A DNA stretch of 24,656 bases, from the NCBI GenBank assembly GCA_001730085.1, contig MDLB01000085.1, positions 1 to 24,656 of the forward strand, written 5' to 3'. The stretch is from PVC group bacterium (ex Bugula neritina AB1). Lineage in GTDB: Bacteria; GCA-001730085. The notes beneath the pieces are model-generated. The model ran no database searches. It had not been told where the DNA came from and was given only the letters and a program-made list of their open reading frames with translations. Numbering within the stretch: the stretch's first letter is position 1; each line of letters starts with the position of its first letter. Below, piece after piece: positions 1 through 7,884 of this stretch. A program made the position numbers and the translations under genes.

Positions 1-138
1 AAGTGTCGAATTACAGACTTTTTGTATTTGTGGTATTGTGACGAGGCTTTTTATGAGGATTATTTTGACCTAAATTGGTGCTTAATTGACGTTTTTCGTA
101 TGAAAAGTGTCGAATTACAGACTTTTTGTATTTGTGGT
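1..138. repeat. 104-bp direct repeat, cut by the window edge
   Basis: A 34-nt segment beginning aagtgtcgaattacag occurs at 1-34 and again, identical, at 105-138, giving a 104-bp period. Only one full period is visible, so more copies may lie to the left. The reading frame open across 22-237 simply runs through this repeat and does not look like a protein. From 139 to about 239 I see no gene. Confidence 0.8.
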
Positions 139-239
139 CTCGTGAAGCTACGTATACTTTATTATTTTTTGTTTTCTGTCAACTTATTAGTTTGGGTATA
201 CGTATTATACCTTAAGATAAATTTGCGAGGCTCTTGAGT

Positions 240-728
240 TCGCTTCCTTTGGATATAGTATTATTCTTATAATAATTGAATTTCATTGTAGTCTAAACGC
301 GTGTTGTTAGTTTTTGAGGTCATTTTTTTTCGACATGACTATAACAGAGTAACGGGATTTTGTTGTATCTTAAATGTGTTCTGTTACTTTTCAAACTCCT
401 TTCTTTTCGATATGGCTTTAACTTCATAATGAGATTTTGTTGTATCTTAAATGTGTCTTGTTAGCTTTTAAGGTCATTTCTTTTCGATATGGCTTTAACT
501 TCATAATGGGATTTTGTTGAACCTTAAATGTGTCTTGTTAGCTTTTAAGGTCATTTCTTTTCGATATGGCTTTAACTTCATAATGGGATTTTGTTGTATC
601 TTATATATGTCTTGTTAGCTTTTAGGGTCATTTCTTTTCGATATGGCTTTAACTTCATAATGGGATTTTGTTGTATCTTAAATGTGTCTCGTTAGTTTTT
701 AAGGTCATTTCTTTTCGATATGGCTTGA
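240..728. repeat. Tandem array, 77-bp unit, about 6.3 copies
   Basis: The landmark gatatggc recurs at 409, 486, 563, 640 and 717, exactly 77 bp apart. A diverged copy (gacatgac) sits at 332 and a more degenerate one (gatatagt) at 252. The central copies differ by only a few substitutions, while the left copies are more decayed. The unit has a T-rich strand and no spacer/repeat alternation. The array fills the gap before orf556 and could be a control or replication region or simply an expanded satellite; the sequence does not decide. Confidence 0.9.
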
Positions 729-782
729 TCTTACTCTATACATATATATGTTCTGCTTAACAAGGCAGGCTTAGGAATATGC

Positions 783-799
783 TTGGCTATCGTAGCCGA
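783..799 (+). promoter_or_regulatory. Short hairpin upstream of orf556
   Basis: GGCTA (785-789) and TAGCC (793-797) form a perfect 5-bp stem around a TCG loop. It can be extended by a T-G and a T-A pair to 783-799. It lies about 40 nt before the chosen ATG of orf556, just after the 77-bp array, in an otherwise featureless leader. It could be a processing or translation signal; chance is possible. Confidence 0.35.
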
Positions 800-836
800 A
801 TTTTTGTTTTACACTATTAATAATAAATATAACATA

Positions 837-2507
837 ATGAAACCCAATTTTTCTATTTCAAGGCGTTTGTTTTACGCCCCTAATTTGTTCCTTTTCGATA
901 ATGTAATTAGTGCACTTGTTAAGCGTGTCGGTTATACAGGTGGGTTTACTGCTATATTCTCCCAGGACTCCTTTGATAATGGTGAGTTTTTTAAAAAAGT
1001 GTGTTCCTTCTCTGGTGATAATAACCTTAAACTTAATCGTGTTGTAAATTTTTCCCGTTTCTTGAATCTCAAAAAAACAAGAAACTCAGCATATAAGAAT
1101 CCTTACCTATCCCTTTCCCAGGGTAGCATTATAGATCTTGGTATACCTAAGTTGTTGACTCAACTTCCTAAAGACGTCTCAGAATACTTTTCACGTAAAG
1201 ATATTGAAAAATTTGAGAATTCAGTCGTACCTTTTTGGGATTCGATCTATATGAGGAGTAATGAAGTTTCAGCTATAAGTCTTCTTATAGATAAGTATAA
1301 TAGCAGAATATTTAATTCTTCAGATGCTCGTGTTATTCCTGTAATTATATCTATTTGTAATGGTATTATTCCCGAAGTTCAAGAGTTTGAACGTGAGCAC
1401 TGCGCTGACAATAAGCTACCCTACTCTTTTAGTGAGCTACTATTTGACTATAACCTAGGTGAGGTTTTTATTGAGTCACTTATAGAAGTTATTGATTATA
1501 TAGACGGTAATCACGCTCCTGTACAAATAGTTATAGATTCTTTGATAAGAAATCTAAATGTTTTGTATCGTAACCATGTAGAGACGTTTTATAAAGTAGA
1601 AGACTACAAATGTGTCCGCTTTGATATAAGGACTGTTAACTATTTTATCTCAACCCTCACAAGTAGTCTTTTGACAGATGAAACCTATTTTTTCATTACT
1701 GCTATTAGTATAAAAGAAAACTATAAAACAGGTTTTACTTTTTCTAACTCTACGTCCCCATATACGAAACCCTCGTATACACTTTGTATAAGAAGCGTTA
1801 TGAATTTTTCCGGAGTGTCTGCAAACGCTTTTAGAAAAAAACCTTCTGTTATTCAATCAAATTTGGACGATTATCAATTTTCGACGCTATCTGGTATCGA
1901 AAGGTTGAAGCCTTCAAAAGATTATCATATCGAAGGTAACTTTAATATAAAAGACTATGAAGTTATGCATATAAAGCGGCCCAAGTATTATTCAACTGTA
2001 CACCTACGAGATGTACTTAGGCGAGTTGATCAGCATTTTATTCTTGTCTGTGATGCTCTTAATAGGATTCATCCTTCTGTTAAGCCTAACGCGGAGTTCG
2101 AGTATATGAGGAATGACGGCGAGTATTTTTCTCGAGTAAATTCTTCTATACTTTTCTTGGTTAATGCAGGCATTGGGCTTCCAGGGTCGCCCATAGAGAA
2201 CCTTAATCTTATGAATACTTTTTGTTCTTCTGATTGTAAGTTGCAAATGTTTGATACTTATAGGTACAGGCACGCTTCTGGTAAATTTGGAGTTACTTAT
2301 GGTAAGCAGAACTTTTTCACACACGGTGATTATGAGCGTAATGTAATAGTCGCACGTAAATGTACATACACTTTTTATAAAGTATTTCGAGAATTTGCAG
2401 ATATTTTTTATTTGAATGATAATCCTGTTTATTCTGGATTGCGTTTCGATTATGAGAGCAATTGTGTCTTTAACGAGGGCTTCCGTTCTCTACGTTATGT
2501 TAAATGA
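837..2507 (+). CDS. Unidentified ORF, 556 residues (orf556)
   Basis: A long uninterrupted reading frame with codon use like the neighbouring genes. I chose the ATG at 837 (protein begins MKPNFSISRRLF). The frame stays open back to a TTG at 783, but that extension would translate the hairpin leader. It ends with TGA at 2505-2507. The product looks soluble: no run resembling a membrane helix, many Tyr, Phe, Asn and Ser, and charged stretches throughout. I recognise no polymerase, maturase, endonuclease or ribosomal-protein motif, and I see no convincing similarity to the five paralogous ORFs that follow. It could be a fast-evolving ribosomal protein, a remnant of a mobile element or a lineage-specific gene. 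That it is a gene is likely; its function is unknown. Confidence 0.75.
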   Translation: MKPNFSISRRLFYAPNLFLFDNVISALVKRVGYTGGFTAIFSQDSFDNGEFFKKVCSFSGDNNLKLNRVVNFSRFLNLKKTRNSAYKNPYLSLSQGSIIDLGIPKLLTQLPKDVSEYFSRKDIEKFENSVVPFWDSIYMRSNEVSAISLLIDKYNSRIFNSSDARVIPVIISICNGIIPEVQEFEREHCADNKLPYSFSELLFDYNLGEVFIESLIEVIDYIDGNHAPVQIVIDSLIRNLNVLYRNHVETFYKVEDYKCVRFDIRTVNYFISTLTSSLLTDETYFFITAISIKENYKTGFTFSNSTSPYTKPSYTLCIRSVMNFSGVSANAFRKKPSVIQSNLDDYQFSTLSGIERLKPSKDYHIEGNFNIKDYEVMHIKRPKYYSTVHLRDVLRRVDQHFILVCDALNRIHPSVKPNAEFEYMRNDGEYFSRVNSSILFLVNAGIGLPGSPIENLNLMNTFCSSDCKLQMFDTYRYRHASGKFGVTYGKQNFFTHGDYERNVIVARKCTYTFYKVFREFADIFYLNDNPVYSGLRFDYESNCVFNEGFRSLRYVK

Positions 2508-2530
2508 TTCTTTTTTATATAATATTTTTA

Positions 2531-2615
2531 ATTGTCTTGGCGGAAATTGGTATACGCGGCAGCTTTAGGTACTGCTTGAATTAGTTCATTACAAGTTCAA
2601 ATCTTGTAGACAATA
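2531..2615 (+). tRNA. trnL(uag): tRNA-Leu (anticodon TAG)
   Basis: The acceptor stem ATTGTCT (2531-2537) pairs perfectly with AGACAAT (2608-2614). The T arm is ACAAG-TTCAAAT-CTTGT. The anticodon loop TTTAGGT carries TAG and is followed by a long variable arm, as expected of a class II tRNA-Leu (85 nt). It sits between orf556 and the first paralogous ORF and probably marks a transcript-processing point. Confidence 0.93.
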
Positions 2616-2641
2616 TCGTTTTAATCTATATATAAATAAAT

Positions 2642-3838
2642 ATGAAAAAAAAAATTCCATTGCGGTTCCGAGGAGGTTCACTAACTTATCATGGTTTTAA
2701 AAATTGTATTGAATACGCTGAAGAGGCTTTTTATCCAGATCTTAAAACTTCAAGAGATTATACACCTAGGGATTATAGGGGTGCAGCTATAAGAGATTTT
2801 TTTCATAACCTAGAGAAAGCAGATAAATCTCATATTCTAGATATTGGTGGTTTCAGTCTTTTGCAGGAGTTTAATGCTTTTAAACACGAGTTGATTGATC
2901 TTAGCATTTCACCATATGTTCAAGTTAATCTTTTGGAACTTAGGTTTATAATACTATCAATTATTTCTAAAGATTCTAAATTTTTGACAACATGTAATTT
3001 GTTGCATGATACAGATGTCTCTCATTGGGGAAATGACCCCTTTTTGGATTCTGGTGGTTTTATAATTGATTACGCGCCTCTTCCCTTCAGAGCGATGAAA
3101 TATGTTGTTTTGACAACGATTAATGGAGTTAATATTCAAGATCAAGTCACAACGCTTCATAAAACGAATCTCCTTGATATAAGGGGGGGAAAACGTATAG
3201 GTTTTGAAGAAATTATAAAGAAAGTAAAGGCAACAAGGGATATATTTTTTGAGTTTTATTCCATATTCTTCAGGTCTTCGGTTAATGATTTTTTGTGTAA
3301 TATTTTTAAAGATCCTTCTAACAAATTCATTCAAAACTCACGTCTTTATTTTAATAAAACTCAACCTGTGGTTAATCTTAAAGGTTTTTGCGATGGTGAA
3401 GTAAGGGATATTTTTCTTTCTTTTGAAGACTCTGTACCTATAGATTCATCAAATGTGGATTCTATTCTGTCAGAGCACTCTTTTTCAATTCTAAATGTTT
3501 ATTGTGATTTTTTGGTTATGAAATTTTATGAAGAGTTGTTTAACAAAGTTGTTCGAGAAAATAAAATTTTTTTTTATCCTGCTAGTGACCAAAATTCTTT
3601 CATGGTAAGCGCAAACCATGTTAACACCTTTCAATCACATGTTAAGGCATCATTTATGACGGTTTATCAAATGAATGCTGAAATTCTTGATGGTGTTTTG
3701 GCATCACAGGATGATCCTATTTCATCAGCAAACTCTTGGTTTCGTAGAGGAATCACCAATGCTAAACGTGTTGTGAGTTTTCGACGTCATATTCCTCTTT
3801 TTTATGAATTAGGTTTTATTTTTAGTATAAAAAAATAA
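2642..3838 (+). CDS. Paralogue A of the orf398 family
   Basis: This is the first of five tandem related ORFs; it encodes 398 residues. It has the family's N-terminal signature GFKNC-x2-YA (residues 18-26) and the VVLTTINGV segment (about 155-163). It also carries the aromatic-rich helix FSILNVYCDFLVMKFYEELF (281-300) and the late motif SFMVSANHVNTF (about 319-330). The first residues are strongly basic (MKKK). I see no clear membrane helix, metal-binding cluster or catalytic signature. It is more distant from C, D and E than those are from each other. Paralogue B starts only 10 nt after its stop, so the two are probably cotranscribed. Function unknown; selection on the protein is implied by conserved motifs in diverged copies. 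Confidence 0.85.
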   Translation: MKKKIPLRFRGGSLTYHGFKNCIEYAEEAFYPDLKTSRDYTPRDYRGAAIRDFFHNLEKADKSHILDIGGFSLLQEFNAFKHELIDLSISPYVQVNLLELRFIILSIISKDSKFLTTCNLLHDTDVSHWGNDPFLDSGGFIIDYAPLPFRAMKYVVLTTINGVNIQDQVTTLHKTNLLDIRGGKRIGFEEIIKKVKATRDIFFEFYSIFFRSSVNDFLCNIFKDPSNKFIQNSRLYFNKTQPVVNLKGFCDGEVRDIFLSFEDSVPIDSSNVDSILSEHSFSILNVYCDFLVMKFYEELFNKVVRENKIFFYPASDQNSFMVSANHVNTFQSHVKASFMTVYQMNAEILDGVLASQDDPISSANSWFRRGITNAKRVVSFRRHIPLFYELGFIFSIKK

Positions 3839-3848
3839 TATAGCTTAA

Positions 3849-5045
3849 ATGAAAAATAAACTGTTTTATTCAAATCCAATAACTTATGTAGGATTCGAAA
3901 ATTGCGTTAAATATGCTGCGACTGTCTTCAGTCCTGAACTCATAGTTTCAGCGAATTATACAAAAAATAATTATAAATCTCGTGCAATACCTGAATTTAT
4001 TGAAAGAGTAGGTAAATACGATTGTGACGCATTCCTTGATAGGGTGGAAGGTATTAACTTGTTTACTGAATTTATGATATTTAAAAATGCAGTCCTTCAT
4101 GATAACGCTCCTAATGTTCAATTGAACATGCTAGAAATTAAAATAATAATACTTGCCCTTATTTATTATTCCAATAGTAATAGCGCTGATAGTGTAGCTT
4201 GTCGTAATTTGCTAGACATATATAATATAGATGACCCCTCATTTTTTGAGGAAGCGTCTTTTTTCAGATTTGAGTTTAAGGGCGTGTTGATCCCATATCG
4301 TGTTGTTAGGTTTGTACTTTTGACAACTCTAGATGGTATAACTGCTTACAGTCAGGCCTCAGTAATTAAGTGTACCAGAGGTCTGCCTAGAGTATTTCAA
4401 AAAGCAAGTATTTCAGAAATCTACTATTTGTTTATAGAAATTAGAATAATCTTTTTTGAAGGTAATAGCTCTAGGTTTTACTCAATCTGTAAGCATTTGA
4501 TTTCAATAGCTAAAAAATCAGACCACGATTTTTTTCAGCGTTATAATGAATTTAGTCGTAATTATCTAACTCTATCAACCGCATCTTATTCTAGTGATAA
4601 CCTTAGTCAGGCAGAAGAGACTATAGTTAATTTTCAGGTATATTCTAGTGCAAAAGGTATAAATATTCTTCTTAGTGATACTGAGTCTTCTTCAAAGAGT
4701 ATAGTTGTACTCAACGCCTATATCGGTTTTTTGACTAACGAGTTGATTCGATCCCTACTCTCTACTAAAGCGAAAAAGCATATATCTTTTTGTTCTCATC
4801 AAGGTATTAATGTAAAGTCTTTTATTGTAGATGTAAACAAGGTTAACTCACTAAGAGATTCCTTTAATTTGTCATTCCAAAATATTCGAGAAATGCATCA
4901 TGAGCTGTTTAAGCGGTTTTATATAAGTCGGTGGGGTGTTTCTTCTTCAGAGTATAATGATTGGGTTAGTCAATTTTTGCTTAAATCTCGTTACACGATA
5001 AGCTTTTATCGTAATGAAACTTTATTCTTAATATATTACTTATAA
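3849..5045 (+). CDS. Paralogue B of the orf398 family
   Basis: 398 residues. Its N-terminal motif is GFENCVKYA (residues 15-23), the mid-protein motif is VRFVLLTTLDGI, and the late motif is SFIVDVNKVNSL, all aligning with paralogues A, C, D and E. The central third diverges strongly, including a Ser/Asn-rich linker. ATG at 3849 is preceded by tatagcttaa, which resembles the tatagtttaa leader of C and D. A 7-bp hairpin (4995-5012) lies near the 3' end. The end of this gene was duplicated along with the following tRNA-like gene: a decayed second copy is present at about 6410-6538. Function unknown. Confidence 0.85.
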   Translation: MKNKLFYSNPITYVGFENCVKYAATVFSPELIVSANYTKNNYKSRAIPEFIERVGKYDCDAFLDRVEGINLFTEFMIFKNAVLHDNAPNVQLNMLEIKIIILALIYYSNSNSADSVACRNLLDIYNIDDPSFFEEASFFRFEFKGVLIPYRVVRFVLLTTLDGITAYSQASVIKCTRGLPRVFQKASISEIYYLFIEIRIIFFEGNSSRFYSICKHLISIAKKSDHDFFQRYNEFSRNYLTLSTASYSSDNLSQAEETIVNFQVYSSAKGINILLSDTESSSKSIVVLNAYIGFLTNELIRSLLSTKAKKHISFCSHQGINVKSFIVDVNKVNSLRDSFNLSFQNIREMHHELFKRFYISRWGVSSSEYNDWVSQFLLKSRYTISFYRNETLFLIYYL

Positions 5046-5054
5046 TTTTTTTAA

Positions 5055-5137
5055 GACCTAGATGCTTAATTGGCTAAAGTGCTTGTCATGAGTTATTTTT
5101 GACATAAAATTTGTCAGTTCGAATCTGACCTAGGGTT
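5055..5137 (+). tRNA. tRNA-like gene, copy 1, anticodon not assignable
   Basis: It shows an acceptor stem GACCTAG/CTAGGGT (one A-G mismatch), a D arm GCTT-AATTGGCTA-AAGT and a perfect T arm GTCAG-TTCGAAT-CTGAC. Between the D and T arms are about 32 nt instead of the usual 23. The best helix there is TGTCA/TGACA closing an 11-nt loop, so no normal 7-nt anticodon loop forms. A second copy at 6549-6631 differs at only two positions, both in that loop. It may be an atypical class II tRNA, a tRNA pseudogene, or a tRNA needing editing. Confidence 0.6.
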
Positions 5138-5165
5138 TCGCGTATAATTATAGTTTAACATAACA

Positions 5166-6365
5166 ATGTATAAGTTTTCTTTTAATTCCCAGCCTCTATC
5201 TTATGAAGGTTTTAAAAACTGTATTAGATATGCATCTGCAAAGTTTGGTCTTAAGCTTTTTGATCATCCCCGTAGTAAATTTTCGGCGCGTAACTTTAAG
5301 AATACCGCTCTAAAAAAATTTATTTATATACTTGAAGCATTTGATCTTAATACTTTTGATAATATACCTAATGGTTTTCGTCGAATGGAGGAGTTTTGTG
5401 TTTTTAGGGATTCAATCATTTCAGGTAATTCTCCAATACTTAAGCTTAAATTTATAGATCCTAGATTCACAATTCTAGCTATAATTTCTTTTGATCATGA
5501 GCTTATAACTTATTGTAACCTTGTAAAGAAGTCATCAAACTCTAAAAAACTTTCTATCACAGATCCCTTTTTTTCTCACCTTAGAGTCAACGACAAGGAG
5601 TTCTATTTTACTGCTGTTAAATTTGTGTTGTTGAGTACTGTTGGTGGTATAAATTGTTTTAAGCAAGTTGATACTATTATAGAGGCTTATACCAAAGCTT
5701 TTTGTTACGATGGAAATTCTGACATCTTTAAAGTAAATATAATTACAAACTTTGTGGCTTCAATTCATCAGAAGTTTTTTGAGAATCCAAACTCTAAGAT
5801 TTACGACTCTAACCAAGCTTTGATTAGGCTTTTTAAATATTCTGAAGTTAACGCTTTTAATGATATAGATGTTAATACAGTTAGTAAAAAGATTAAGTGT
5901 TTTACGCTTGATCCACTCATTTGCGGTGTTGACGTTACTCTTAAAAAAATTTCATATGAATATCCTGGTTTTTTTGAAGTTTCAAATAATCGTTTTGTTA
6001 TAAAAGGTTCGTCAGATTTTAATCCTCTAAAACACTACTGTGAATTCTTGACAATAAAGTTTTACGAAGATATTTTTAATAGAGTTGAAACTGAAGGTGA
6101 ATTTATTTTTTTCCTAGAAGATGATATACAATCTTGTCTAGTAGATGCAAATAATTCTAATACTCTATCCTCATATTTTGATTCGTCTCTTAATAATGCT
6201 CATAGACTAAACCTAAGTGTTATAGCTAATTTTGACCTTACTGGTCATACATATCCAATACAAGTTGAAAGTTCATCTGTAAAAAGTCTAAGGGCCTCTT
6301 CAGTAGACAAAAATTTGCTTATGAAGAGTTCTATAGCAGATTTTTGCGTTTTACTAGTTTTATAA
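5166..6365 (+). CDS. Paralogue C of the orf398 family
   Basis: 399 residues, beginning MYKFSFNSQPLSYEGFKNC. It carries the N-terminal GFKNCIRYA motif (15-23), the segment LKLKFIDPRFTILAIISFD, the VKFVLLSTVGGI motif (151-162), the YCEFLTIKFYEDIFNRV helix and the late motif SCLVDANNSNTL. By eye it is roughly 60% identical to paralogue D over the N-terminal half. It shares with D the leader tatagtttaacat and the preceding tRNA-like gene, so C and D are the two products of one recent duplication. No membrane helix or catalytic motif is recognised. Function unknown. Confidence 0.87.
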   Translation: MYKFSFNSQPLSYEGFKNCIRYASAKFGLKLFDHPRSKFSARNFKNTALKKFIYILEAFDLNTFDNIPNGFRRMEEFCVFRDSIISGNSPILKLKFIDPRFTILAIISFDHELITYCNLVKKSSNSKKLSITDPFFSHLRVNDKEFYFTAVKFVLLSTVGGINCFKQVDTIIEAYTKAFCYDGNSDIFKVNIITNFVASIHQKFFENPNSKIYDSNQALIRLFKYSEVNAFNDIDVNTVSKKIKCFTLDPLICGVDVTLKKISYEYPGFFEVSNNRFVIKGSSDFNPLKHYCEFLTIKFYEDIFNRVETEGEFIFFLEDDIQSCLVDANNSNTLSSYFDSSLNNAHRLNLSVIANFDLTGHTYPIQVESSSVKSLRASSVDKNLLMKSSIADFCVLLVL

Positions 6366-6409
6366 CAACTCGTTTTTTGACTAAACTTTTTTTTTCATAG
6401 TTTAGGTTA

Positions 6410-6538
6410 GCTTTATATTGCTGAACAACTCCGGTGGGGTATTCATACTTATAATAGACTGCAGTAATTAAGTTTGGTTGAGGTTTTATTGATACTCTTT
6501 TTAGTAACAGGGCTTTATCTTTAATATACTACATATAA
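6410..6538 (+). pseudogene. Decayed 3' end of a paralogue-B copy
   Basis: The 298-nt gap between C and D (6366-6662) is not empty. It contains a remnant of the 3' end of paralogue B in the order expected from a duplication. The word cggtggggt occurs at 6432 and, in B, at 4929. The block ttaatatactacatataa at 6521-6538 matches B's last codons and stop (5028-5045) at 16 of 18 positions. Both are followed after about 10 nt by the tRNA-like gene. The left boundary is uncertain; a 7-bp inverted repeat ctaaact/agtttag (6381-6405) lies near it and may mark the deletion. No frame is open. Confidence 0.7.
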
Positions 6539-6548
6539 TTCTTTTTCA

Positions 6549-6631
6549 GACCTAGATGCTTAATTGGCTAAAGTGCTTGTCATAAGTTATATTTGACATA
6601 AAATTTGTCAGTTCGAATCTGACCTAGGGTT
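6549..6631 (+). tRNA. tRNA-like gene, copy 2, anticodon not assignable
   Basis: Nearly identical to the copy at 5055-5137: same acceptor, D and T arms and same 83-nt length. The two substitutions are g-to-a and t-to-a, both in the 11-nt loop between TGTCA and TGACA. It precedes paralogue D just as copy 1 precedes C, so it was duplicated with them. Perfect preservation of the arms next to a decayed gene fragment argues that the RNA is retained by selection or that the duplication is young. Confidence 0.6.
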
Positions 6632-6662
6632 TAGTAGTGTATATTTATAGTTTAACATCTCT

Positions 6663-7859
6663 ATGTACAAGTTTTCTTATAATTCTCGGCCCATATCTTA
6701 TGAAGGTTTTAAAAACTGTGTTAGATATGCTGCTGCAAAGTTTGATTTTAATTTTTCTATTCCCTCTAAATTTTCTGAAAATAATTTTAAAGATACTGTT
6801 ATAAAAGATTTTGTTCTAAAACTTAAGTTGTATGACATTAATGTTTTTGATACACGACCTAATGGTTTTCGTCAAAAGAAGGAATTTTGTATCTTTAGAG
6901 ATTCAATCGTTTCTGGTAACACTCCAATACTTAAGTTGAAATTTATAGATCCTAGATTCACTGTTCTAGCTATAGTTTCTTTTGACTCTTGCCTTATAGC
7001 TTATTGTAATCTTGTAAAAGATTCAGTGGGTTCTAAATGTATTTCTGTTGGCGACCCTTTTTTTTCTCATCTAGGAGTCAACAACAAGGGGTTTTACCTC
7101 AATGCTGTTAGGTTTATAGTGTTGAGTACTGTTGGAGGTTTGGATTATCTTAATCAAGTCTCTGTTATAATAGAGGTTTATAATAAAGCTTTTCCACACG
7201 ATAACATTACAGACGCCGCTAAAATAGATCTAATCAGGAACTTCGCAACTAAAATTCATAATCAATTTTTTAAGGGTTCAAATGCTAAGCTTTATGAGGT
7301 TAATAACTCCTTGATTCGACTTTTCAAATATTCTGAAGTTAAAGCTTTTAATAATATAGATGTTGGTAATGCTAGTAAAAAGATTAGGCGCTTTACAATT
7401 AACCCTCTTATCCGTAGTGTTGATATCACTTTTAAAGAAATTTCATATGAATCTTATGGGTTTTTTGAAGTTTCAAATTTCCGTTTTGCTATAAAAGATA
7501 ATCCTTCAGATTTTAACCCTCTAAAGGTTTATTGTGAATCCTTGACAGTGAACTTTTATGAATATATTTTTAATAGAGTTAAAACTGATGGTGAATTCAT
7601 TTTTTTCCTAGAAGACAGTATACAATCTTGTCTAGTAGATGCAAATAATGCCCATACTCTATCCTCATATTTTGATCTTTCACTCCATAATATTTATAAC
7701 ATAAACCTAAGTGTTATGACTTACTTTGACCTTACAAGTGAAGAACTTTCAGTCCAATTTGTAAATGAGGCTGTAATAAATCTAAAGGCTACTCCACTAA
7801 ATAATAACCTGCTAATGCAGGGTTCTATAATAAATTTTTATGTTTTACTAGCTTTATAA
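6663..7859 (+). CDS. Paralogue D of the orf398 family
   Basis: 398 residues, starting MYKFSYNSRPISYEGFKNC, and the closest relative of paralogue C. The conserved blocks are GFKNCVRYA, LKLKFIDPRFTVLAIVSFD, VRFIVLSTVGGL, the YCESLTVNFYEYIFNRV helix and SCLVDANNAHTL. Differences from C look like ordinary substitutions and short indels with the frame kept, which suggests both copies still encode a working protein. The next paralogue starts 25 nt after its stop. Function unknown. Confidence 0.87.
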   Translation: MYKFSYNSRPISYEGFKNCVRYAAAKFDFNFSIPSKFSENNFKDTVIKDFVLKLKLYDINVFDTRPNGFRQKKEFCIFRDSIVSGNTPILKLKFIDPRFTVLAIVSFDSCLIAYCNLVKDSVGSKCISVGDPFFSHLGVNNKGFYLNAVRFIVLSTVGGLDYLNQVSVIIEVYNKAFPHDNITDAAKIDLIRNFATKIHNQFFKGSNAKLYEVNNSLIRLFKYSEVKAFNNIDVGNASKKIRRFTINPLIRSVDITFKEISYESYGFFEVSNFRFAIKDNPSDFNPLKVYCESLTVNFYEYIFNRVKTDGEFIFFLEDSIQSCLVDANNAHTLSSYFDLSLHNIYNINLSVMTYFDLTSEELSVQFVNEAVINLKATPLNNNLLMQGSIINFYVLLAL

Positions 7860-7884
7860 CAATTTACAGATAACATTAATTATT

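Noticed and set aside
22-237. 71-codon open frame at the left edge
   Set aside because: It runs through the 104-bp repeat, has no ATG start and looks like translated AT-rich repeat sequence.
240-728. 77-bp array as a CRISPR array
   Set aside because: The repeats are contiguous with no unique spacers, and this is mitochondrial DNA.
783-836. Upstream TTG extension of orf556
   Set aside because: It would translate a hairpin leader, and a good ATG exists at 837.
2004-3334. Minus-strand open frames of 106 and 125 codons
   Set aside because: They lie opposite intact + strand ORFs and show no recognisable protein features; they are mirror frames.
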